Shown: one piece after another, positions 8,608 to 15,642 of the stretch | Position numbering within the stretch: the first letter of the stretch is position 1 | How the letters are laid out: every line of letters begins with the position of its first letter | Origin: an uncultured Anaerotruncus sp. | GTDB lineage: Bacteria > Bacillota > Clostridia > Oscillospirales > CAG-272 | DNA length: 29,594 nucleotides | Direction: 5' to 3' | NCBI GenBank assembly: GCA_905210995.1 | Contig: CAJLZE010000024.1 | Span: 1-29,594, forward strand | Translations under genes and position numbers: made by a program | Notes under the pieces: model-generated | What the model was told of the DNA's origin: nothing | What the model saw: the letters and a program-made list of their open reading frames with translations, nothing else | The model's database searches: none

Positions 8608-9966
8608 ATGAAAAAAATATACCGCGTGCTCGCGGCAATCGCCGCTCTCTCGGTCCTCGTTTCCCTTCTTTCCGCCTGCGGAAAGAAGGGGGACGGGGGT
8701 GACGGCACCTCCGGCTCCGGCACACCCGCCGAGACCCATGACTATGCCGTTGCCGTGATGCCCGACGCGTCGGGCTCCACACTGAAGCAGGAGGTCACGG
8801 TAAAGACCTATATCGACGGCGACACAACACATTTCAATGTTCCCGAAAGCATAGCGGCGGGCGGAGTGCTGAAGGCAAGGTATCTTGCGGTCAACACGCC
8901 CGAATCGACCGGAAAGATAGAGGAATACGGCAAGGCGGCGTCACGCTTCACAAAGGAAAAGCTCTCCGGGGCTTCTTCGATTATGATCGAATCGGACGAC
9001 GGAAGCTGGAACCTCGACTCGACCGGCGGACGCTATCTCGTGTGGGTCTGGTACCGTCCCGAGGGCAGCGACACATACCGCAACCTCAACATTGAGCTTC
9101 TTCAGAACGGTCTGGCGATAGCATCGTCATCCGCAAACAACCGTTACGGCGACACCTGCATGGCGGCGATCGCGCAGGCAAAGCGCGAAAAGCTGGGCGT
9201 TCACTCCGGCAAGAAGGATCCCGATTTTTACTACGGTGACGCCGTTGAGCTGACACTGCGCGAGCTGCGCTGCAATCTTGCGAAGTATAACGGCTCAAAG
9301 GTCGCGTTTGAGGGTGTTATCACCAAAAACAGCAATTCGGGCGTTTATATCGAAAACTACGACGCCGAGACCGACCGCTACTACGGGATATATATATACT
9401 ACGGATACGGTCTTACAGGCGAGGGGCTTGACATTCTTTCTGTCGGCAACCGTGCGCGCATAGTGGGCTCGGTACAGTTCTATGAGGCGGGCGGGACATA
9501 CCAGATATCCGGCCTTACCTACAGAGCTATGAAGCCCGACGACCCGAACAACATAAAGAAGCTCGGCGACGGCGCCGAGGGCGCCTACCGCAAGATCGAC
9601 CCCGCCGATTTTGCCGCCGGAAAGCTGACGCTTGCCGACGCAGACGGCAATGCGACCGAGTTCATGTCAGCCGCGCTCATGATGGACACCACCGTTACGG
9701 CTGAAGACCTCAAGGTCACGAAGATATACACAACGACATCCGAATCAAGCTCCCAGAAGGGCGCTATGACGATGAGCTGCACGGCTCCCGACGGAACGGA
9801 AATTACCGTGCGCACCGCGGTGCTTACCGACGGGAACGGGAAAACCGTCACAGCCGACGTCTATGAGGGAAAAACGATAACCGTAAAGGGTATCGTCGAT
9901 CTCTACGACGGCAGCTATCAGATCAGGGTTTTCTCTGCAAATGACATCGTAACAGTTAAATATTAA
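8608..9966 (+). CDS. Staphylococcal-nuclease-like lipoprotein with OB-fold-like domains
   Basis: This 452-aa predicted surface lipoprotein probably cleaves nucleic acids outside the cell. Lipobox LSAC places the lipidated cysteine at residue 24. Residues about 62-200 match the staphylococcal (thermo)nuclease fold: YIDGDT (68-73), RYLAVNTPE (91-99), GGRYLVWVW (140-148) and AQAKREKLG (189-197). The three catalytic residues of the family (Arg35, Glu43, Arg87) correspond to Arg91, Glu99 and Arg142. One calcium ligand (Asp40) is replaced by Asn96. Two beta-rich OB-fold-like domains follow (about 210-310 and 360-450), resembling nucleic-acid-binding OB folds of YhcR-type nucleases. It lies between the binding protein and another OB-fold lipoprotein and is probably in their operon. 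Confidence 0.82.
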   Translation: MKKIYRVLAAIAALSVLVSLLSACGKKGDGGDGTSGSGTPAETHDYAVAVMPDASGSTLKQEVTVKTYIDGDTTHFNVPESIAAGGVLKARYLAVNTPESTGKIEEYGKAASRFTKEKLSGASSIMIESDDGSWNLDSTGGRYLVWVWYRPEGSDTYRNLNIELLQNGLAIASSSANNRYGDTCMAAIAQAKREKLGVHSGKKDPDFYYGDAVELTLRELRCNLAKYNGSKVAFEGVITKNSNSGVYIENYDAETDRYYGIYIYYGYGLTGEGLDILSVGNRARIVGSVQFYEAGGTYQISGLTYRAMKPDDPNNIKKLGDGAEGAYRKIDPADFAAGKLTLADADGNATEFMSAALMMDTTVTAEDLKVTKIYTTTSESSSQKGAMTMSCTAPDGTEITVRTAVLTDGNGKTVTADVYEGKTITVKGIVDLYDGSYQIRVFSANDIVTVKY

Positions 9967-9981
9967 AGAGAAAGGTACAGT

Positions 9982-12213
9982 ATGACCATGAAAAAGATTC
10001 TTTCCTGCGTTATCCTGCTTGCTCTGTGCGTCACAGCCTTTGCCGCGTGCAAAACGTCGGATTCAAAGGACACTCTGACGCTGGCAAAGGATTACCTCTG
10101 GACCCTGTACAGAGACAAGGCAGAGGCGACTCCCTCCGATTTCGAGCGTATCGGCACCGTCAGCATCGACGGCACCGACCTCAGCGTCGAATGGACAGCC
10201 GAGATCACCTCGGGCCCCGCAGAGGGCGTTAAGATAGTCGCATCCGAGGACGGCAAGACCGTCACCGTCGATGTTGACGAAAAGACAACCGAGGAGATCG
10301 TTTACACGCTGAAGGCGACTCTCAAGGACGCCGACGGCAAGACCGCAGAGGTCAGCTTCAAGCACAAGGTCCCCGCCTTCAAGGAGCTTTCATGGGCTGA
10401 TTACGTTGCCGCGGCCGACGACTCCACCGTCGTCGTCAAGGGCGTTGTGACCGGTATCATGGCAAAATCCAAGGGCAACAGCACCAACTGCCTCTATCTC
10501 CAGGACAACGACGGCGGTTATTACGTCTACAAGATGGACACCGACCCCGTGACCGACGATAAGGTCGAGGTAGGTATGACCGTTCGCGTCTCCGGCACGA
10601 GAGCCACATACAGCGGCACATACGAGATCACGAATGCAAAGGTCGAGATCGTCGATCAGAACAAGACCGCCGTCACCGCTGTTGACTTCACCGAGAAGTT
10701 CAAGAACGCCTCCGACCTCAAGGATGCTGCCATCACCGCGCAGCAGGGCATGCTCGTAACGCTGAAGGGCATTGAGATAACCGGCGAGGACACCTCGGGC
10801 GGTTACTACAAGTTCAAGCTCGGCAACTACGAGAGCTACGTGAGGATCTCCTCCTCCGTCTGCCCGATAGGTAAGGACGACCAGAAGAAGCTCACCGAAG
10901 GTCATGCTTCTCACACCGGCTGGACCGCAAACGTGACCGGCGTCATCTGCGTATACGACGGCGCCTTCTACCTCACCCCCGTATCCGCCGATGCGTTTGA
11001 GTACGTAAGCCTGCCCGCCAAGGACGATGCGGGTATGATATCCTTTGAAAAGGACGGTCTGTCGGTCATCTCCACCGTTACCGGCGACACCGAGATCACT
11101 CTCCCCGTAAAGGGCAAGAGCTATGACAAGGTCGAGATAAGCTGGGCATCCGACAACGCTGCCGCTGTCATCGGCGCCGACGGCAAGCTCACGATAAAGC
11201 TGCCCGACACCGACACGACAGTAAAGCTCACCGCAACGCTCAAGTGCGGAAGCGCCACCGACACCCGCGTGTTTGAGATCAAGCTCGTTGCCACCGAAAT
11301 GAGCTATACCGAGATCGTTGAGGCTGCTTACAAGCTTGAAAAGGGCGCGTCTCTCAGCGGTACCTACCGTCTCTTCGGTAAGATCACCAAGATAAACACC
11401 GCATGGAGCGATCAGTACAAGAACATCACCGTGACTATCGAGGTCGCGGGACTTGCCGACAAGCCGATCATGTGCTTCCGCATGGCGGGCGACGGAGCCG
11501 AGTCTCTTGCAGTCGGTGACGAGATCACCGTTGAAGGCACCATAAAGAACTACGACGGCACAGTCGAATTCGACGCAAAGTGCAAACTCATAGGCAAGGG
11601 CGAACACCTTGACCAGTCCAAGACGGTCAACGCCGCCTACGGGCTCGCCGAGGGTGAGTCGATGTCCTCCTCCTCGATCCTCAAGGGCGTTATCTCCAAG
11701 ATAGACGACGCATGGAGCGATCAGTACAAGAACATCACCGTCACCATCATCGTTGACGGCATGACCGACAAGCCGATCAAGTGCTTCCGCCTCAAGGGCG
11801 ACGGCGCCGATAAGCTTACCGATGGTCAGACCATAACCGTGTACGGCACGATCAAGAACTACAATGGCACGGTCGAGTTCGACTCCGGCTGCATACTTCT
11901 TGCCGATGCCGACGTTGACGCCGCAAAGACGCTCATCGCAGCCTACAAGCTTGCCGAAAACACCGCTCTTGACGGCGAGAGAACTCTCACCGGTGTCATC
12001 ACCAAGATAGACGACGCGTGGAGCGATCAGTACAAGTACATCACCGTCACCATCACGGTCGCAGGTATCTCCGATAAGCAGATCAAGTGCTTCCGCATGA
12101 CGGGCAACGGCGCCGACAAGCTCGCCGAGGGCGACAAGATAACCGTCACCGGCACCATAAAGAATTATAAGGGCACGGTCGAATTCGACGCAAAGTGCAC
12201 CTTCACAAAGTAA
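9982..12213 (+). CDS. Large modular lipoprotein with Ig-like domains and OB-fold-like repeats
   Basis: I do not recognise this 743-aa surface lipoprotein as a named protein. The signal peptide ends in a FAAC lipobox (Cys23). In order it shows an atypical Ig-like region (about 30-130), an OB-fold-like domain (about 135-215; VVVKGVVTGI, LYLQDNDGGYYVY), a second (about 225-340), another Ig-like domain (about 345-435; ISWASDNAA, LTATLKCG), then three near-identical repeats at about 440-545, 546-646 and 648-743. Each repeat contains AWSDQYK-ITVTI, KCFR(M/L) and GTIKNY-GTVEFD. The ATG at 9982 is preferred over 9988 because GAGAAAGG ends six bases upstream. It follows the nuclease-like gene by 15 bases and ends the operon. 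A role in binding nucleic acid or another polymer at the cell surface is only inferred. Confidence 0.8.
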   Translation: MTMKKILSCVILLALCVTAFAACKTSDSKDTLTLAKDYLWTLYRDKAEATPSDFERIGTVSIDGTDLSVEWTAEITSGPAEGVKIVASEDGKTVTVDVDEKTTEEIVYTLKATLKDADGKTAEVSFKHKVPAFKELSWADYVAAADDSTVVVKGVVTGIMAKSKGNSTNCLYLQDNDGGYYVYKMDTDPVTDDKVEVGMTVRVSGTRATYSGTYEITNAKVEIVDQNKTAVTAVDFTEKFKNASDLKDAAITAQQGMLVTLKGIEITGEDTSGGYYKFKLGNYESYVRISSSVCPIGKDDQKKLTEGHASHTGWTANVTGVICVYDGAFYLTPVSADAFEYVSLPAKDDAGMISFEKDGLSVISTVTGDTEITLPVKGKSYDKVEISWASDNAAAVIGADGKLTIKLPDTDTTVKLTATLKCGSATDTRVFEIKLVATEMSYTEIVEAAYKLEKGASLSGTYRLFGKITKINTAWSDQYKNITVTIEVAGLADKPIMCFRMAGDGAESLAVGDEITVEGTIKNYDGTVEFDAKCKLIGKGEHLDQSKTVNAAYGLAEGESMSSSSILKGVISKIDDAWSDQYKNITVTIIVDGMTDKPIKCFRLKGDGADKLTDGQTITVYGTIKNYNGTVEFDSGCILLADADVDAAKTLIAAYKLAENTALDGERTLTGVITKIDDAWSDQYKYITVTITVAGISDKQIKCFRMTGNGADKLAEGDKITVTGTIKNYKGTVEFDAKCTFTK
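11299..12210 (+). repeat. Three in-frame ~306-bp coding repeats
   Basis: The 3' end of the modular lipoprotein gene is a tandem triplication. The shared stretch beginning GC(A/G)TGGAGCGATCAGTACAA recurs at 11401, 11710 and 12016, so the units are 309 and 306 bases. Units 2 and 3 share more protein sequence with each other (KIDDAWSDQYK) than with unit 1 (KINTAWSDQYK). High identity at the DNA level points to recent duplication or ongoing recombination. Confidence 0.85.
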
Positions 12214-12230
12214 TAAAGGTCTGAATATCC

Positions 12231-12272
12231 GGGTGTTAAAAAACTCATTTTGAGTTTTTTAACACCCTCTTT
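12231..12272 (+). terminator. Strong intrinsic terminator for the uptake operon
   Basis: A perfect 17-bp stem, GGGTGTTAAAAAACTCA (12231-12247) with its complement at 12251-12267, has a three-base loop and is followed by TCTTTTT. It ends transcription of the lipoprotein operon and faces the - strand gene that ends at 12397. Confidence 0.92.
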
Positions 12273-12291
12273 TTCGGAACAGCATAACTGC

Positions 12292-12337
12292 AATAAAACA
12301 AAAAAACGAGCGGACCACTTATCCGGTGATCCGCTCT
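12292..12337 (-). terminator. Intrinsic terminator for the zinc-ribbon/CFI-box gene
   Basis: Read on the - strand, GAGCGGATCAC (12336-12326) pairs with GTGGTCCGCTC (12318-12308) apart from one mismatch. A run of seven T then follows (GTTTTTTTG). It is back to back with the + strand terminator at 12231, so the two convergent units are cleanly separated. Confidence 0.85.
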
Positions 12338-12396
12338 GTGTATTTATGCTGCTGTTTGGTCAAAAGCTCCGATCGAATTTCCGGTCGTGCTCTTTC

Positions 12397-13317
12397 TCAC
12401 CAATCACGGTCCTCGTAAGGCGTATCTTCGACGCCATCGGACTTCAATCTTGCTACCATGCGGTCGAGTTTTTTCTTCCACATTTTCTTAAACCCATCGG
12501 TATGTCCGAACCATTTTACGAGAGTCGGGCTGACCGCGTAGTAGATCCCGATAAATGCTCTGCCGTACCACGTTTTTGAAAGGGTGCAGTCCCGATAGCG
12601 GCGCAGCGTCCAAACCTGCGGGCAATCGTAAGAACCGTAAACGGCGGTAGCCACATAGCAGCCTCCGACAGACACTTGTTTAGAGTTCTTACTTATCAAT
12701 TCGTCCAGATATGTAAGATCCGCGTGAGCCTCTTTTATCTGTTTCAGTTCGGTCAAAAAAGCCGCACGAACAGAGTTTTCCAACCTGATCGTATACGAGC
12801 GGTCTGCCTGCGTAGGTTGATTCGTTTCGGTGCCGTAAACGAAAGTGACACTGTACATTTTTTCAATCGCGTCACTTATTTTGCGGAGCACCTCTTCTTT
12901 ATTCTCATCGCTCACTTCAAAATAGTCGTTGATGACCGAGATCGACCTATTCAGGACTCCGAATTTTTGCTCTCTTTTAAAGTATTCATTGTCGGTCAGA
13001 GAAAGCATTGCCTTACCGAAGGAACTGAAGAAAACAGCCTCCATATTGTTGGGAGAGTTCTGCTCGACCATATTGTAGTACTTTTCGACTTCTTCCCAAT
13101 CTTCCTTAGAATAAGCACGTCTTGCGTTCTCAAGATATTTTTGCACAAAAGCCGAGTTATCGATCTTGACCGTACCTTGTACATCGACCGTGCCGTCTAT
13201 CATCATTTTTCTGGCTTCTTCAACAGAGTATTTAGTACCGCAATATTGACATACAAATACGCCATCCTGCTTGATGAGGTCGGTCCCTCCGCACATTTCA
13301 CAAGTCAAACGCTTCAT
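12397..13317 (-). CDS. Zinc-ribbon protein with C-terminal CFI-box-like domain
   Basis: This 306-aa protein has no assigned function. A zinc ribbon opens it: Cys6-x2-Cys9 and Cys23-x2-Cys26 (CEMC, CQYC), followed by GTKYSVEEARKM, as in many Firmicutes TFIIB-like zinc-finger proteins. A helical middle (about 55-210) contains a TPR-like stretch (ARRAYSKEDWEEVEKYYNM). Near the end GGCYVATAVYGS (218-229), then QVWTLRRYRD, LSKTWYGRAFIGIYYAVSP, matches the CFI-box C-terminal domain, usually CFIATAAYGS. Here the box reads CYVATAVYG. The second half of that domain is hydrophobic and may associate with the membrane. AGGAAAGAG lies just before the ATG. It is the last gene of the leftward group and has its own terminator. 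Confidence 0.75.
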   Translation of the reverse strand: MKRLTCEMCGGTDLIKQDGVFVCQYCGTKYSVEEARKMMIDGTVDVQGTVKIDNSAFVQKYLENARRAYSKEDWEEVEKYYNMVEQNSPNNMEAVFFSSFGKAMLSLTDNEYFKREQKFGVLNRSISVINDYFEVSDENKEEVLRKISDAIEKMYSVTFVYGTETNQPTQADRSYTIRLENSVRAAFLTELKQIKEAHADLTYLDELISKNSKQVSVGGCYVATAVYGSYDCPQVWTLRRYRDCTLSKTWYGRAFIGIYYAVSPTLVKWFGHTDGFKKMWKKKLDRMVARLKSDGVEDTPYEDRDW

Positions 13318-13398
13318 TTTCTCTTTCCTGCAAACTCCTTCCGAGAGTTGTCCGAGTGCACCGCGATCATTGAAAAATGCGGCAGCGTTTTTAATTTT

Positions 13399-13896
13399 TC
13401 ACTTTTTCTGTTTATTGAACACAAGCAGCTTGCTGAGGATATAATTCAGCACGGTAACGACGACTATCGAGATCAGAGTTGCGATCTTATCGGCGTCGAT
13501 ATCGATAATGAACCGGAAAGGCGTAAATCCGCAAGCGATGAGCAGCATGGGAATCAGCACACCTATGCCCCATTCCACAAAGAAGGTGCCGAGGCGGGAT
13601 GCCACAAACTTGCCGAACTGCTTTGCAACTGCTCCTTTTCCGCTCACGGTATCGCGAAAGACCCATTTTTTATTCGTAAAATAAGCAAATATCACACCGG
13701 CGACCCAACCGAGGCTTATTGCCGCCGTTCTCAGAACGGTCACGCGGTAGTCGCCGTTCGCGCTGAGATCGAGCGACAGCACGGCGGCTATCGGATAAAG
13801 CACGGCAAACCGCACGCCGTAAGCCACTATCGTTGTTAGGAGCCCGACAATGATATACACGATCAGCTCACGGTATTTTTCCCAGAGTTTTTTCAT
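13399..13896 (-). CDS. GtrA-family small membrane protein
   Basis: This 165-aa protein has four hydrophobic segments and GtrA-family landmarks: YIIVGLLTTIVAYGVRFAV near the start, WVAGVIFAYFTNKKWVF in the middle (about 62-78), and VVVTVLNYILSKLLVFN at the end. GtrA proteins are thought to move or present polyprenyl-linked sugars for cell-surface glycan modification, but no glycosyltransferase gene is adjacent. It begins 17 bases after the cysS stop, so it is probably co-transcribed with cysS; a functional link to cysS is not expected. Confidence 0.85.
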   Translation of the reverse strand: MKKLWEKYRELIVYIIVGLLTTIVAYGVRFAVLYPIAAVLSLDLSANGDYRVTVLRTAAISLGWVAGVIFAYFTNKKWVFRDTVSGKGAVAKQFGKFVASRLGTFFVEWGIGVLIPMLLIACGFTPFRFIIDIDADKIATLISIVVVTVLNYILSKLLVFNKQKK

Positions 13897-13913
13897 TATC
13901 TTACTTTTTTATT

Positions 13914-15380
13914 TTACTGTCTGTGCCATGTCGGACCTGCGGGAGTATCGACTATCACTATCCCGCGTGCCGAAAGCTCGTTGCGTATGCGGTCAGCCTC
14001 GGCAAAGTTTTTTGCCTTCTTTGCGGCGGTCCTGGCATCAACGAGCGCCTGTATCTCCTGCGCCTCGGGATCTCCCGCGTGTGCGGCAGCGGCAGCGGCT
14101 GCAGCGTCGGCTGCTTTTTTCTTTTCCTCTTCTATCTGTGCGCGCGCCGCATCGGTCAGCGAGAGCGACAGTACGCGGTCAAAATCGTCAAATGCCGCAA
14201 GCTTTGTCGCCGCGTTCGTCTGTGCCTTGAGCACGTCATAGAGCGCCGTAACGGCAAGCGACGTATTAAGATCGTTGTCGAGCGCATCAGTGAAGCGCTT
14301 TTTCAGCGCCGCAAGAGCCTCCGCATCGACCTCGGCGGGCTTTTTTTCGTTCTCCGCAATGAGGGCAGCGACCTTTGCGGTCAGCTTTTTATATGCGGTG
14401 GCGGCGTTATCAAGATTTTCGTATGTGAACACGAGCGATTTGCGGTAATGCGACTGCAGGCAGAAGAAGCGGTATGCGAGCGAATCGTATCCCTTTTCCT
14501 CAAGCAGAGAAACGGTGAGAAATTCGCCGCTCGACTTGCTCATTTTGCCCGATTTTGTGTTGAGATGCAGCACATGGAACCAATAATTGCACCATTTATG
14601 CCCGAGATATGCCTCGCTCTGCGCGATCTCGTTCGTGTGGTGCGGGAAGGCGTTGTCTATGCCGCCGCAGTGGATATCGAGCCGCTCGCCGAGATATTTG
14701 AGCGCTATTGCCGAGCATTCGATATGCCAGCCGGGATAACCGACGCCCCACGGGCTTTCCCATTTCAGCTCCTGCGAGTCGAACTTCGATTTTGTGAACC
14801 AGAGCACGAAATCAGCCTTATTGCGCTTATTTCCGTCCGCCTCGACGCCCTCGCGGACGCCCACGGCAAGGTCTTCCTCTTCAAAATCGTGAAAAACGTA
14901 GTATTTTTCAAGCTTTGAGGTATCAAAATAGATGTTTCCGCCCGCCTCGTAAGCGTATCCCTTATCCATAAGGGTCTTTATCATCTCAATGAACTCGGCA
15001 ATGCATCCGGTCGCGGGCTGGACTATGCCGGGCTTTTTGATGTTGAGCTTGCGGCAGTCCTCAAAAAACGCGTCGGTATAGAATTTTGCGATCTCCATGA
15101 CTGTCTTATGCTCGCGGCGCGCGCCCTTGAGCATTTTGTCGTCTCCGGTATCGCCGTCGCTCGTGAGGTGTCCCACGTCGGTGATGTTCATCACGCGCTT
15201 GACATCGTACCCCGAATATTCAAGATATTTCTGGAGCACGTCCTCCATGATGTACGAGCGCAGGTTTCCTATGTGTGCATAGTGATAGACAGTCGGTCCG
15301 CAGGTGTACATTTTGACCTTGCCCGGCTCATTCGGAACAAATTCTTCGCGTTCGTGTGAGAGTGTGTTATAAAGTATCAT
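13914..15380 (-). CDS. cysS: Cysteine-tRNA ligase
   Basis: This 488-aa class I synthetase charges tRNA-Cys. The HIGH motif appears as HIGN (36-39), the KMSKS loop at 279-283, and the zinc ligands as Cys27, Cys222, His247 and Glu251. GPTVYHYAHIGN and GYPGWHIECSAI are typical. The C-terminal anticodon-binding part carries a Lys/Ala-rich low-complexity stretch (about 421-442) before the conserved end (AKKAKNFAEADRIRNEL, WHRQ). AAGGAG lies upstream of the ATG. I looked for a T-box leader in 15381-15642 on the - strand and found none. A degenerate REP-like repeat sits in that gap. The neighbour upstream is gyrB. Confidence 0.96.
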   Translation of the reverse strand: MILYNTLSHEREEFVPNEPGKVKMYTCGPTVYHYAHIGNLRSYIMEDVLQKYLEYSGYDVKRVMNITDVGHLTSDGDTGDDKMLKGARREHKTVMEIAKFYTDAFFEDCRKLNIKKPGIVQPATGCIAEFIEMIKTLMDKGYAYEAGGNIYFDTSKLEKYYVFHDFEEEDLAVGVREGVEADGNKRNKADFVLWFTKSKFDSQELKWESPWGVGYPGWHIECSAIALKYLGERLDIHCGGIDNAFPHHTNEIAQSEAYLGHKWCNYWFHVLHLNTKSGKMSKSSGEFLTVSLLEEKGYDSLAYRFFCLQSHYRKSLVFTYENLDNAATAYKKLTAKVAALIAENEKKPAEVDAEALAALKKRFTDALDNDLNTSLAVTALYDVLKAQTNAATKLAAFDDFDRVLSLSLTDAARAQIEEEKKKAADAAAAAAAAHAGDPEAQEIQALVDARTAAKKAKNFAEADRIRNELSARGIVIVDTPAGPTWHRQ

Positions 15381-15477
15381 ATTTTCTCCTTTTTCGGAAT
15401 CGGGTGGCGTTTGATCCGATCTTGATATCCATACCCCGATGGCATGAACTTTTCGATTATTTCAACAGCTTTTCATC

Positions 15478-15540
15478 CGCATGGGATGGGCTCTGCTCCT
15501 CCCGCAAGGCTTGTGCGAATTTCATTCACTGGAGAGGCAA
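15478..15540 (+). repeat. G-rich palindromic repeat, degenerate copy 2
   Basis: GGGATGGGCTCTGCTCCTCCC (about 15483-15503) followed by GCAAGGCTTGTGCGAATTTC and CACTGGAGAGGC matches the body of the copy at 17828 with several substitutions. It lies in the gap between gyrB and cysS. Mutations in both arms weaken the hairpin, so this looks like an old copy. Confidence 0.65.
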
Positions 15541-15642
15541 CCTCGCTCTGTCCGTGACTCGGCCCGGATCTCCCTCATCTGCATAGATCGGCATTAACTA
15601 GTTTACGCTTGTTTCAGACATCCCCCACAAGGTCCGTTACGC

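Noticed and set aside
10390..11607. A 405-codon - strand frame opposite the modular lipoprotein gene
   Set aside because: Its content mirrors the GC-rich codons of the real gene, and it has no ribosome binding site or domain.
12676..13839. A 387-codon + strand frame across the zinc-ribbon and GtrA genes
   Set aside because: It crosses the boundary between two real - strand genes and their gap and has no recognisable domain.
13923..14918. A 331-codon + strand frame opposite cysS
   Set aside because: It is antisense to an unambiguous cysteine-tRNA ligase and has no domain of its own.
15381..15642. Possible T-box leader for cysS, prompted by GGGTGG near 15402
   Set aside because: The GGGTGG is on the + strand while cysS is on the - strand, and neither a specifier loop nor an antiterminator with the T-box core is visible on the coding strand.
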